Shown here piece after piece: positions 23,645 through 32,700 of a stretch of DNA of 48,431 nucleotides. Made by a program: the position numbers and the translations under genes. The DNA comes from JALZEG01 sp046263255 (GTDB lineage: Bacteria; Actinomycetota; CADDZG01; WHSQ01): the NCBI GenBank assembly GCA_046263255.1, contig JBHELD010000022.1, positions 1 to 48,431 on the forward strand, written 5' to 3'. A model generated the notes under the pieces. The model ran no database searches and had not been told where the DNA came from. It saw nothing but the letters and a program-made list of their open reading frames with translations. Every line of letters begins with the position of its first letter. Position 1 is the stretch's first letter.

Positions 23645-25447
23645 TTGGCCCCACCACGCAAGGGATCGCGCGCGCGGGGCAAGAGGGGGAAGACGGTTTC
23701 ACGCTCGCCGAGGCGGCTCGGCCTCACCTTCATCGCGTTGATCCTGCTGTTCCTCGCGATGGCCATGAGGCTGTTCGTGCTGCAGATCGTCGACGCCCCC
23801 GCGTACGCGCAGCTCGCGTCGCAGCAACGCGACCGGACGATCGAGTTCCCCGCCCGGCGCGGCGCGATCTTCGACCGCAACGGAGAGCCGCTCGCGATCT
23901 CGGTGGACCTGAAGACGATCTTCACGGACCCCGAGATGGTGACGGACCCGGCCGCGGCTGCGGAGCAGCTCGCGCCGCTCCTGGACGAGCCCTACGAGCT
24001 CCTGCTCCAGAAGCTCAGCGGGCCCATGCCCGGCGACGACGCCCCGCGCTTCGAGTACCTGATGCGCCAGGCGCCCCCGCGGATCTCCGACAAGGTCGCG
24101 GCGCTCGACATCCCCGGCGTGTTCATGCAGGACGAGGCGAAGCGCTACTACCCGGGCAAACGCCTGGCGTCGCACGTGATCGGGTTCGCCGACACCGACG
24201 GGGTCGGGCTCGAAGGGATCGAGGCGCAGTACGACGACGTCCTCCAGGGAACGGCCGGGAGGATGACCTTCGAGCAGGACCTCGAGGGGAACGTGCTGCC
24301 CGGCGGGAACATCGACATGGATCGTGCGCAGCCGGGCCGGGCGCTGTTCCTCACGATCGACAAGAAGCTCCAGTACTTCACGCAGCTCACGCTCGCCGAC
24401 GCGGCCGCGAAGTACCACGCGGAGGCCGGCACGGCGATCGTCATGCGCCCCGACTCGGGCGAGGTCCTCGCGCTCGCGAACTATCCGGACTTCGATCCGA
24501 ACGAGCCGGCGGCGTCGGATCCGGTGGCGTTGCAGAACCGGGCGCTCAACTACGTCTACGAGCCCGGGTCCGCGTTCAAGATCGTGACCGCGTCCGCGGC
24601 GCTCGAGGAGAAGGTGGTCACGCCGCGCTCGGAGTTCATCGTCCCGGACGCGCTGCCGTACGCGGGCGAGATCTTCAACGACTCGCACCCGCACCCGACG
24701 TTGAAGATGACTGCCGCCGAGATCATCCAGCAGTCGTCCAACGTGGGGACGATCCAGATCGGCCTCGACCTCGGCGGGGTCAAGCTCGACGAGTACGTGC
24801 GGAGGTTCGGCTTCGGGGAGCCGACCGGGCTCGACTTCCCCGGCGAGTCGTCGGGGATCGTGATCGACATGGACGACTGGACCGCGCCCACGATCGCGAC
24901 GATCCCGATCGGGCAGGGGATCGCGGTGACGCCGCTGCAGATGGCGTCGGCGTACGCGACGCTCGCGAACGGCGGGGTGTGGGTCGAGCCGAAGCTGCTC
25001 GCGTCGTCGATGGACGGCGACGGCCGCATCAGGCGCTCGCCCTCGCCGGCGACACGCCGCGTGGTCTCCGAGAAGACCGCGCAGCAGATGGCGCGCATCC
25101 TCACGGGGGTGACGCGCGACGGCACGGGCATCGAAGCGCAGATCCCCGGCTACGCCGTCGCCGGCAAGACGGGGACCGCGCAGAAGCCGCTTCCCGACGG
25201 CGGCTACGGGAACTCCTACATCGGGTCCTTCGCCGGGTTCGTCCCGTCGGGACGGCCGGAGATAGTCGTGCTGGTCGTGCTCGACGAGCCGAGCCCGATA
25301 TGGGGCGGTTCGACCGCGGCCCCCACGTTCAAGACGATCGCCGAGTTCGCGCTCAGGCACCTCGGCGTCTCGCCCACCGGAGACGCGGAGAAGGCGGCGG
25401 CAGCCATCGAAGCAGACCAGGCGGGCGATGAGCTGACCTACGACTAG
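23645..25447 (+). CDS. ftsI: Septal peptidoglycan transpeptidase FtsI (class B penicillin-binding protein)
   Basis: A 600-residue transpeptidase. One membrane anchor at about residues 24-44 precedes the dimerisation domain (RDRTIEFPARRGAIFDRNGEPLA). The transpeptidase domain has the complete active site: S309-x-x-K312 in PGSAFK, S364-S-N366 and K508-T-G510. There are no PASTA repeats. Translation appears to start with TTG 23645 directly after the ftsL stop, so it depends on coupling. It crosslinks septal wall with FtsW as glycosyltransferase partner. Confidence 0.95.
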   Translation: MAPPRKGSRARGKRGKTVSRSPRRLGLTFIALILLFLAMAMRLFVLQIVDAPAYAQLASQQRDRTIEFPARRGAIFDRNGEPLAISVDLKTIFTDPEMVTDPAAAAEQLAPLLDEPYELLLQKLSGPMPGDDAPRFEYLMRQAPPRISDKVAALDIPGVFMQDEAKRYYPGKRLASHVIGFADTDGVGLEGIEAQYDDVLQGTAGRMTFEQDLEGNVLPGGNIDMDRAQPGRALFLTIDKKLQYFTQLTLADAAAKYHAEAGTAIVMRPDSGEVLALANYPDFDPNEPAASDPVALQNRALNYVYEPGSAFKIVTASAALEEKVVTPRSEFIVPDALPYAGEIFNDSHPHPTLKMTAAEIIQQSSNVGTIQIGLDLGGVKLDEYVRRFGFGEPTGLDFPGESSGIVIDMDDWTAPTIATIPIGQGIAVTPLQMASAYATLANGGVWVEPKLLASSMDGDGRIRRSPSPATRRVVSEKTAQQMARILTGVTRDGTGIEAQIPGYAVAGKTGTAQKPLPDGGYGNSYIGSFAGFVPSGRPEIVVLVVLDEPSPIWGGSTAAPTFKTIAEFALRHLGVSPTGDAEKAAAAIEADQAGDELTYD

Positions 25448-25453
25448 CATCCG

Positions 25454-26947
25454 ATGATGGCCACCCCCCGAAGCCTCGGCCTGCGCGATCTCGCGGCCGC
25501 CGCCGGAGATCTCGTGGTGCGACTCGAGGGCGATCCCACCACTGCGGTCACCGGGCTCGCGTACGACTCCAGGGCGGTCGGGCGCGGAGACCTCTTCTTC
25601 TGCATCACGGGGACGCGGACCGACGGGCACCTGTACGCCCCGGTGGCCGCGTCGGCGGGCGGGGCCGCGCTCGTCGTAGAGCGGCCGGTGGACGTGGCGC
25701 TGCCTGCGATCGTCGTCGCCGACGCGCGGCGCGCGCTGGGCCGCATCGCGTCCGAGTTCTTCGGAAGGCCCTCGGAGGAGCTCGTCCTCCTCGGCGTGAC
25801 GGGGACGAACGGCAAGACGACGACGGCTTTCCTCATCGACGCGATCCTGCGGGCCGACGGACGCACGACGGGCTTGGTGGGAACGATCGAGACCCGCGTT
25901 GCGGGGGCGTCGCGGCCGGGCGTGCGGACGACGCCGGAGTCGCTCGACCTGCACCGCCTGTTCGCGGAGATGGTCGAAGCGGGGTGCGACTCCGTAGCGA
26001 TGGAGGTCACGTCGCACGCGCTCACCCTGCACCGCGTCGAGGGGCTGCGGTTCGCAGCGGCCGCGTTCACGAACCTGACGCAGGACCACCTCGACTTCCA
26101 CGGCGGGATGGAGGACTACTTCGAGGCCAAGCGCGAGCTGTTCCGGAGCCACAGGCTCGAGCGCGGCGCCGTCAACGTCGACGAGGTGTACGGGCGCAAG
26201 CTCCTGGACGCGACGGACGTTCCGTGCGTCGCCTTCGGGACCGCTCCGGAGGCGGACGTGCGCGCCGTCGACGTCGGCCTCGGCGTCGCGGGGAGCTCGT
26301 TCCGGATGATCACGCCTAAGGGGGACGTCGCCGTGACGTCGTCCCTCGCCGGCTCGTTCAACGTCTCGAACTGCCTCGCCGCCGCGGCGACGTGCCTGCA
26401 GGCCGGCATAGGGCTCGACGCGATCGAGCGCGGGTTGAGCTCCGGGATCACGGTGCCGGGGAGGTTCGAGTCGGTGGACGCGGGGCAGGACTTCTCGGTC
26501 CTGGTCGACTACGCGCACACGCCGGACTCCCTGGACAACGTGCTGCGTGCGGCGCGGGGCATGGCGGAGCGCGGCGGGGGCCGCGTGGTCGCCGTCTTCG
26601 GCTGCGGCGGCGACCGCGACCGCGGGAAGCGCCCGCTGATGGGAGCGGTGGCAGCGCGCCTCGCCGACGTCGTGGTGGTGACCTCGGACAACCCGCGTAG
26701 CGAGGACCCCGCGGCGATCATCGACGAGATCCTCGAGGGCGTGACCGCCGAGAGAGCCGCGGGTCCCGACGCGGTCTTCGTCGACCGCAGGGAGGCGATC
26801 GGTTCCGCGGTGCGTGTGGCGCGGCCGGGCGACGTCGTCGTGATCGCGGGGAAGGGCCACGAGACGGGACAGGAGTTCCACGACCGCCGCGTGTCGTTCG
26901 ACGACCGGATCGTCGCGCGGGAAGCGCTGGAGGCGCTTGCGCGGTGA
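25454..26947 (+). CDS. murE: UDP-MurNAc-L-Ala-D-Glu ligase MurE
   Basis: A 497-residue Mur ligase. The ATP loop is GVTGTNGKTTT (about residues 114-124) and the central blocks are TTPESLDLHRLFAEM, EVTSHALTLHRVEG and TQDHLDFHG. The third-residue specificity motif is D412-N-P-R415, which points to meso-diaminopimelate as the added amino acid. No fusion with MurF is seen; the length is that of a single ligase. mraY follows by GTGA overlap, so the usual murF gene is absent here. Confidence 0.95.
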   Translation: MMATPRSLGLRDLAAAAGDLVVRLEGDPTTAVTGLAYDSRAVGRGDLFFCITGTRTDGHLYAPVAASAGGAALVVERPVDVALPAIVVADARRALGRIASEFFGRPSEELVLLGVTGTNGKTTTAFLIDAILRADGRTTGLVGTIETRVAGASRPGVRTTPESLDLHRLFAEMVEAGCDSVAMEVTSHALTLHRVEGLRFAAAAFTNLTQDHLDFHGGMEDYFEAKRELFRSHRLERGAVNVDEVYGRKLLDATDVPCVAFGTAPEADVRAVDVGLGVAGSSFRMITPKGDVAVTSSLAGSFNVSNCLAAAATCLQAGIGLDAIERGLSSGITVPGRFESVDAGQDFSVLVDYAHTPDSLDNVLRAARGMAERGGGRVVAVFGCGGDRDRGKRPLMGAVAARLADVVVVTSDNPRSEDPAAIIDEILEGVTAERAAGPDAVFVDRREAIGSAVRVARPGDVVVIAGKGHETGQEFHDRRVSFDDRIVAREALEALAR

Positions 26948-27987
26948 CGAACATCATGGTCGCGGGCCTCGTCGGGCTGGTCCTCACGCTGTTCTGCACG
27001 CCGCTTGCGGTGAAGAGGTTCCGCCGGCGCGGGTGGGGTCAGCTCATTCGCGAGGAGGGGCCGAAGGCCCACTACGAGAAGCGCGGCACCCCGACGATGG
27101 GCGGGCTCGTGATCCTCGCGGGCACCGCCGGCGGCTACGTCCTCGGCCACTTCGGGAGCGGGGGCTGGTCGCCCTTCCACGACAGCGGCGTGCTGGCGAT
27201 CGGCACGATCGCGGCCCTCGCGGGGCTCGGGTTCCTCGACGACATCATCAAGATCAGGAAGTCACGGTCGCTCGGCCTCCAGAAGCGCGCCAAGTTCCTC
27301 GGCCAGCTCGTCATCGCCGGGGTCTTCGGCGTGCTTGCGGTCGAGGTGGTCGGGATCGGCACGGACCTCTCGTTCTTCCGGTCCACGGCGCTCGACCTCA
27401 ACGTCTTCTTCTACGTGTGGGTCTTCCTGATGATCGCGGCGGCGTCGAACGGGGTGAACCTGACGGACGGCCTCGACGGCCTGGCGGTGGGCTCGGCGGC
27501 GCAGGTGCTCGCGGCGTTCGTCGTGATCGGGTTCTGGCAGTTTCGCCACCAGATCTTCTACGACATCGGCCACACGGGCTCGGACCCGTTCGAGCTCGCG
27601 CTCGTCGCGTCGGCGATGTTCGGGGCCTGCGCGGGGTTCCTCTGGTGGAACACCGCGCCGGCGAAGATCTTCATGGGGGACACCGGATCGTTGATGCTCG
27701 GCGGGTCGATGGCGGTGCTCGCGATCCTGCTGAACACGCAGCTGCTGTTGATCGTGATGGGCGGGCTGTACGTCGTCGAGACGCTGTCGGTGATCGCGCA
27801 GGTGGCGATGTTCAAGCGGACCGGCCGGCGGCCCTTCCTCATGGCGCCGATCCACCACCACTTCGAGCTCGCGGGATGGGCGGAGTTCACCGTCATCGTC
27901 AGGTTCTGGGTGCTGTCGGGGCTGTCCGTCGCGTTCGGCCTCGGGCTCTTCTACGCGGACTTCCTCTCGAAGGGAGGGGTCCTGTGA
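26944..27987 (+). CDS. mraY: Phospho-N-acetylmuramoyl-pentapeptide transferase MraY
   Basis: A 347-residue polytopic membrane enzyme that moves phospho-MurNAc-pentapeptide from UDP to undecaprenyl phosphate, forming lipid I. It has about ten membrane segments and the family blocks KRGTPTMGGLVIL, FLDDIIKIRKSRSLGL, NLTDGLDGLA, FMGDTGSLMLGG and APIHHHFELAGW. GTG 26944 overlaps the murE stop. This adjacency to murE, without murF between, is unusual. It overlaps murD by GTGA. Confidence 0.96.
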   Translation: MTNIMVAGLVGLVLTLFCTPLAVKRFRRRGWGQLIREEGPKAHYEKRGTPTMGGLVILAGTAGGYVLGHFGSGGWSPFHDSGVLAIGTIAALAGLGFLDDIIKIRKSRSLGLQKRAKFLGQLVIAGVFGVLAVEVVGIGTDLSFFRSTALDLNVFFYVWVFLMIAAASNGVNLTDGLDGLAVGSAAQVLAAFVVIGFWQFRHQIFYDIGHTGSDPFELALVASAMFGACAGFLWWNTAPAKIFMGDTGSLMLGGSMAVLAILLNTQLLLIVMGGLYVVETLSVIAQVAMFKRTGRRPFLMAPIHHHFELAGWAEFTVIVRFWVLSGLSVAFGLGLFYADFLSKGGVL

Positions 27988-29357
27988 CGACCTTCGAGGG
28001 GAGGAAGGTGCTCGTCGTCGGCCTCGGCGTCAGCGGCTTCGCCGCGGCCCGCGCGCTGCTCGACCGTGGGGCCGGCGTGACGGTGACGGAGCTGGGCGAC
28101 GCGCCCGCGCTGCGCGAGCGTGCGGAGGAGCTGCGGGCGCGCGGTGCCGAGGTCGAGCTCGGCGGCCACCGCCTGGCCGCGCGCCACGTCCCGCTCGCCG
28201 TCGTGAGCCCCGGCATCCCGCCGTCGTCGGAGGCCCTGCGCGCGCTCGTCGCCGGCGGGACCGAGGTCTGGAGCGAGATCGAGCTCGCCTACCGGATCGG
28301 CGACTGCACGTTCCTCGCCGTCACCGGGACCAACGGGAAGACCACGACCACCAGCTTGCTCGCGGCGATGCTCGCCGCAGCCGGGATGCGTTCGGTCGCG
28401 GGGGGGAACATCGGCCTGCCGCTCGTCGACGCGGTCGAGGAGGCCGGGAGCGGCGGCGTCGTCGCCGTAGAGGCTTCGAGCTTCCAGCTCGCGACGATTC
28501 ACGAGTTCCGCGCGCGCGTCGCGGTGATGTTGAACGTGGCTCCCGACCACCTCGACTACCACGGTGACCTCGAGTCGTACTGGGCGGCGAAGGCGCGGAT
28601 CGTGGAGAACCAGACGTCCCAGGACGTCTTCGTGTGCAACGCGGACGATCCCCTGGTGATGAAGGTCGCGGCGCAGGCGCCCGGGCGGGTCGTTACGTTC
28701 TCGGCGACGGACGAGGAGGCGGACCTAGCATCCGCCGGTGGGGAGCTGACGTGGCGCGGAACGGCGTTCGCGCCGGTTTCCGCGCTTACCTTGCCCGGGC
28801 GCGCGGGCGTCGAGGACGCGCTTGCGGCTGCGGGCGCCGCGCTCGAGCTCGGCGCCGCGCCCGGGGCGGTGGCGCGAGCGATCGCGGCGTTCCGGCCGCT
28901 CGCGCACCGACTCCAGACCGTTGGGGCGGTCGCGGGCGTCGAGTACGTGGACGACTCGAAGGCGACGAACCCGCACGCGACGCTCGCGGCGCTGCGCGGC
29001 CGGCGCGACGTCGTGCTGATAGCGGGGGGACGCAGCAAGGGCAACGACCTCTCGGAGCTGCGCGCTGCGGTGCCGCCGGTGATGGCGGTGGTCGCGATCG
29101 GAGAGGCTGCCGACGCCGTCGCGCGCGCGTTCGAGGGTCTCGTCCCCGTCGAGGTCGTCGGCGACATGCGCGCCGCGGTGCGCGCGGCGGCCGCGCTCGC
29201 GACCCCGGGAGGATCCGTCTTTCTGTCGCCCGCGTGTGCGAGCCTGGACATGTACGCGAGCTATGCGGCGCGCGGGGACGACTTCGCGCGCTGCGTGCGC
29301 GACCTGCAGGGACGCGAGCTTCGCAGAGAGGAGGGTGACCGGCATGGCGACGCGTAG
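27984..29357 (+). CDS. murD: UDP-MurNAc-L-alanine:D-glutamate ligase MurD
   Basis: A 457-residue Mur ligase. An N-terminal Rossmann-like domain (VLVVGLGVSGFAAARAL) recognises UDP-MurNAc-alanine. The ATP loop is VTGTNGKTTTTSLL near residues 112-125 and NIGLPLVD, VAVEASSFQL, NVAPDHLDYHG and YVDDSKATNPHAT follow in order. GTG 27984 overlaps the mraY stop. Its 3' end overlaps ftsW by 14 bases, and a GAGGAGG ribosome site for ftsW lies within it. Confidence 0.95.
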   Translation: MTTFEGRKVLVVGLGVSGFAAARALLDRGAGVTVTELGDAPALRERAEELRARGAEVELGGHRLAARHVPLAVVSPGIPPSSEALRALVAGGTEVWSEIELAYRIGDCTFLAVTGTNGKTTTTSLLAAMLAAAGMRSVAGGNIGLPLVDAVEEAGSGGVVAVEASSFQLATIHEFRARVAVMLNVAPDHLDYHGDLESYWAAKARIVENQTSQDVFVCNADDPLVMKVAAQAPGRVVTFSATDEEADLASAGGELTWRGTAFAPVSALTLPGRAGVEDALAAAGAALELGAAPGAVARAIAAFRPLAHRLQTVGAVAGVEYVDDSKATNPHATLAALRGRRDVVLIAGGRSKGNDLSELRAAVPPVMAVVAIGEAADAVARAFEGLVPVEVVGDMRAAVRAAAALATPGGSVFLSPACASLDMYASYAARGDDFARCVRDLQGRELRREEGDRHGDA

Positions 29358-30522
29358 CGGAACGGCCGAGCTGGCGCGGCCGCGCACGAAGATCGCGGCG
29401 CGCGCTGCAGCGCGCGCCGCCGTCAAGCCGATCAGCTGGTCCGAGCCCGCGGGGCTGCTGATGACCACCACGGGCGTCCTCGTGCTCGTCGGCCTCGTGA
29501 TGATCCTCTCCGCCAGCCTGTGGAACAGCGAGAGCTCGCCGTTTCTGTACTTCAACAAGCAGGCGGCGTGGGCGGCGCTCGGGCTGATCGCGTTCTTCTT
29601 CTTCGCCCGCTTCGACTACAGGCGGCTCAGGGGCCTGGGTTACGTCGCGCTGCCGGTGATCGTCGTGCTCCTGCTGGTCGTGCTCGTCCCGGGGATCGGC
29701 GCGAACGTGGGAGGGAGCTCCCGCTGGTTCCGGCTGGGCCCCCTCTCGTTCCAGCCGTCGGAGGCCGCCAAGCTCGCGCTCGTCCTCTTCGCCGCCGACG
29801 TCTTCTCGCGCAAGAAGGAGAAGACCTTCGAGCACTTCGGGCACGCCGCGATGCCGATGATCCCGGTGCTCGCGGTCCTCGCGGGGCTGGTCATGCTCCA
29901 GCCCGACCTCGGCACGACCGCGCTCCTGGGCTCCATCGGCATGGGGATGCTCTTCGTCGCGGGCGCGCGGCTCCGCCACATCCTCCCGTTCGTGCTCGTC
30001 GGATCGACGCTCGCCGCCGGGGCCGCGCTCTTCGAGCCGTACCGCCGGGCGCGCGTGCTCGCGTTCCTGAACCCCTGGGCCGACCCGCTGAACACCGGGT
30101 ACCACACGATCCAGTCGCTGATCGCGCTCGGGTCCGGGGGCTGGTTCGGCGTCGGGCTCGGCGCGAGCAGGCAGAAGTGGACGTACGTCCCGAACGCGCA
30201 CACGGACTTCATCTTCGCCATCCTGGGCGAGGAGATGGGGCTCCTGGGAACGCTCGTGATCGTCGGCTTGTTCGCGTTCCTCGCGTACCTCGGCATCACC
30301 ACGGCACGCCGTGCACCCGACCGCTTCGGCATGCTCGTCGCGGCCGGCATCACGATCTGGATCACGTTCCAGGCCCTCGTGAACATGGGCGCGGTGACGG
30401 CCGCCCTGCCCGTGACGGGGGTCCCGCTCCCGCTCGTGTCGTTCGGAGGGACCTCGCTAGTGGTCTGCCTCACGGCGATGGGCATCCTGACGAACATCGC
30501 GCGGCAGGGGCGGAGCGCTTGA
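29344..30522 (+). CDS. ftsW: Septal peptidoglycan polymerase FtsW (SEDS family)
   Basis: A 392-residue SEDS glycosyltransferase with about ten membrane segments. After an Arg/Ala-rich cytoplasmic N-terminus (residues 1-35) come the blocks SSRWFRLGPLSFQPSEAAKLAL, LQPDLGTTALL, ALGSGGWFGVGLGASRQKW, PNAHTDFIFAILGEEMG and PLPLVSFGGTSLVV. Position next to murD and murG separates it from RodA. ATG 29344 has a strong ribosome site inside the murD end. It polymerises lipid II at the septum with FtsI. Confidence 0.95.
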   Translation: MATRSGTAELARPRTKIAARAAARAAVKPISWSEPAGLLMTTTGVLVLVGLVMILSASLWNSESSPFLYFNKQAAWAALGLIAFFFFARFDYRRLRGLGYVALPVIVVLLLVVLVPGIGANVGGSSRWFRLGPLSFQPSEAAKLALVLFAADVFSRKKEKTFEHFGHAAMPMIPVLAVLAGLVMLQPDLGTTALLGSIGMGMLFVAGARLRHILPFVLVGSTLAAGAALFEPYRRARVLAFLNPWADPLNTGYHTIQSLIALGSGGWFGVGLGASRQKWTYVPNAHTDFIFAILGEEMGLLGTLVIVGLFAFLAYLGITTARRAPDRFGMLVAAGITIWITFQALVNMGAVTAALPVTGVPLPLVSFGGTSLVVCLTAMGILTNIARQGRSA

Positions 30523-30526
30523 CCGC

Positions 30527-31648
30527 ATGCCGGCAGTAGTCGTCGGAGCCGGGGGAACCGGCGGCCACATCTTCCCGGGGCTCGCCCTCGCCGACGCGAT
30601 CAGGCGCGCGGATCCGGCTTCGACCGTGGACTTCGTCGGGACGCGGCGGGGACTCGAAGTCCGGTTGATCCCCGAGGCGGGATACCCGCTCCACCTGATC
30701 GACGTGATCCCGCTGCGGAGGAAGGTCGGCCTCGAGCCGTTGATGGCGGGGCCGGCGTTCCTTCGTGCGACCTGGCAGGCGCGCCGGCTCCTGCGATCGC
30801 TCGGCGCGTCGGTCGCCGTCGGCATGGGGGGGTACCCGAGCCTCCCGGTGATGGCGGCCGCGGCGAGCCTGCGCCTGCCGTCGCTGCTGCACGAGTCCGG
30901 GGCGATCCCGGGACTGGCGAACAAGATCGCCGGCCGCCTCACGCACGCGATCGCCCTCTCGTTCGACGAGGCCGCCGTATCGTTCGGGCGGCCTACCCGC
31001 ACCGTCGGGATGCCGCTGAGCCCGGAGCTCGCGCACATGGACCGCGCCGCCCTCCGGCCGCGGGCACGCGCTTCGTACGGCCTGAGCGACGACCTGGTCG
31101 CGGTGCTCGTCATGGGAGGGAGCCTCGGCGCGCTCCGGCTCAACGAGCTCGCGCTCGGGCTCGCGGCGCGCTGGAGGGAACGCAGCGACGTCCGGATCAT
31201 CCTGAAGGCGGGGCGCGACCACATGGAGTCGACGCAGACGAAGCTGGCGGAGGTGGGCGCGGAGCACCTGGTCCACGCGACGGCGTTCCTCGACCGGATG
31301 GAGCTCGCGTACGCCGCTGCAGACGTGGCGATCACGCGGGCCGGGGCGGGCACGGTGGCCGAGCTCCCCGCCGCGGGCCTGCCCGCCGTCCTGATCCCCT
31401 ATCCTCACGCGCCGGGCGACCACCAGACGCTGAACGCCCAACCGCTCGTCGAGGCCGGGGCGGCGTACGTCGTGGCCGACGCCGAGGCACAGCCGGATCG
31501 TGTGGGGCCCCTGCTCGAAGAGCTGATCGAAGACCGTGCGAGGCTGGCGCGCATGGGAGCGAAGGCGAAGACGCTGGCGAGGCCGCGGGCGGCAGACGAG
31601 CTCGCGGAGTGGGTGCTCGACCTTGCCGCGCAGGGGAAGAGGAGATGA
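30527..31648 (+). CDS. murG: Lipid II-forming GlcNAc transferase MurG
   Basis: A 373-residue GT28-type glycosyltransferase that adds GlcNAc from UDP-GlcNAc to lipid I. The N-terminal loop is GAGGTGGHIFPGLALADAI, then GMGGYPSLPVM and LLHESGAIPGLANK; the donor site has MGGSLGALRLNEL and ITRAGAGTVAELPAAGLPAVLIPYP. ATG 30527 is 4 bases after the ftsW stop. Its stop overlaps the ATG of the CBS-nucleotidyltransferase (ATGA), which links that sugar gene tightly to lipid II synthesis. Confidence 0.95.
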   Translation: MPAVVVGAGGTGGHIFPGLALADAIRRADPASTVDFVGTRRGLEVRLIPEAGYPLHLIDVIPLRRKVGLEPLMAGPAFLRATWQARRLLRSLGASVAVGMGGYPSLPVMAAAASLRLPSLLHESGAIPGLANKIAGRLTHAIALSFDEAAVSFGRPTRTVGMPLSPELAHMDRAALRPRARASYGLSDDLVAVLVMGGSLGALRLNELALGLAARWRERSDVRIILKAGRDHMESTQTKLAEVGAEHLVHATAFLDRMELAYAAADVAITRAGAGTVAELPAAGLPAVLIPYPHAPGDHQTLNAQPLVEAGAAYVVADAEAQPDRVGPLLEELIEDRARLARMGAKAKTLARPRAADELAEWVLDLAAQGKRR

Positions 31649-32700
31649 GAGACGCCGAACGCGAGTCGTACGTCCTGAGCCCGGGCGACTCGCTCGCCGA
31701 CGCGATGCGCGCCCTGCAGGCCAACCGCGAGGGTGTGGCGGTCGTGACCGACGAGTCGGAGCGCGTGCTCGGCACCGTGATCGACGCCGACATCCGGCGC
31801 GCGACGCTGAGCGCGGTCGAGCTGACCGCGCCGGTGACGCAGGTCATGTCGCGCAACCCGGTGCGGGCCCCCGCCGGCACCGGCAACGAGGAGCTGCTGG
31901 ACGTCATGAGGCTCCATCGCCTGCGCGCGGTGCCGGTCGTCGACGGTGACGACCGCCTGGTCGACGTGAAGTCGCTGACGAGCCTCGTCGAGGACGAGAT
32001 CCTGCCGGTGACCGTGATCATGGCGGGCGGCGAAGGCCGCCGGTTGCGTCCCCTGACCGACCACGTCCCCAAGCCGCTCGTGAAGGTCGGCGACCGGGCG
32101 ATCGTCGAGCGGGTGATCGCCCCCTTGCGCCGGGCCGGGATCAAGGACATCACGCTCGCGCTCAACTACAAGGCGGACGCGATAAAGGAGTACCTCGGGC
32201 GCGGCGAGCGCATGGGCGTGTCGTTGAGGTACCTGGTGGAGGAGCAGCGGATGGGGACCGCGGGCGCGCTCGCGCTCCTCCCCGAGGCGCCCGACCGACC
32301 GATCTGCGTGGCGAACGCCGACATCGTCACGACGATGAGCTTCTCCCGGCTGTTCGACTACCACTGGCACCACCGTGCCGCGATCACCGTCGCGGCCGTC
32401 GGCTACGTGTCGCACATCCCTTACGGGGTGCTGCGGACGGCGGGGCACTACATGCTGCGCATGGACGAGAAGCCCGAGGAGCGCGTGCTCTGCAGCGGGG
32501 GCATCTACGTCCTCGACCCCGAGGTGCTGCGGTTCATCCGCGGGCGGGCGCCGCTCGACATGCCCGACCTGGTCGCGGACGTGCTGGCGGAGGGACTCCC
32601 CGTCTGCGTGTTCCCGATCCTGGAGAAATGGTTCGACGTCGGGCGTCTCGAGGACCTCGAGCGGGCCCGCACCGAGTTCACGCTCAGCGAGGAGGGCTGA
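31645..32700 (+). CDS. CBS-domain sugar-phosphate nucleotidyltransferase, PtmE-like
   Basis: A 351-residue protein with a pair of CBS domains (about residues 8-60 and 64-115) fused to an NTP-transferase domain (residues 121-345). The transferase signature is MAGGEGRRLRPLT (126-138) followed by PKPLVKVGDRAI with Lys143. This architecture is that of PtmE, the glucosamine-1-phosphate guanylyltransferase of the Campylobacter legionaminic acid pathway; other CBS-nucleotidyltransferases also exist. ATG 31645 overlaps murG and its stop overlaps the next ATG (TGATG). CBS pairs often sense adenine nucleotides, so activity may follow energy state. It is an insertion in the usual murG-murC order. Confidence 0.82.
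   Translation: MRDAERESYVLSPGDSLADAMRALQANREGVAVVTDESERVLGTVIDADIRRATLSAVELTAPVTQVMSRNPVRAPAGTGNEELLDVMRLHRLRAVPVVDGDDRLVDVKSLTSLVEDEILPVTVIMAGGEGRRLRPLTDHVPKPLVKVGDRAIVERVIAPLRRAGIKDITLALNYKADAIKEYLGRGERMGVSLRYLVEEQRMGTAGALALLPEAPDRPICVANADIVTTMSFSRLFDYHWHHRAAITVAAVGYVSHIPYGVLRTAGHYMLRMDEKPEERVLCSGGIYVLDPEVLRFIRGRAPLDMPDLVADVLAEGLPVCVFPILEKWFDVGRLEDLERARTEFTLSEEG

Noticed and set aside
23699..26881. A 1,060-codon open frame on the minus strand across ftsI and murE
   Set aside because: It is an antisense shadow of two confidently assigned genes; high GC leaves the opposite frame open, and the translation is Arg/Val/Asp-rich without motifs.
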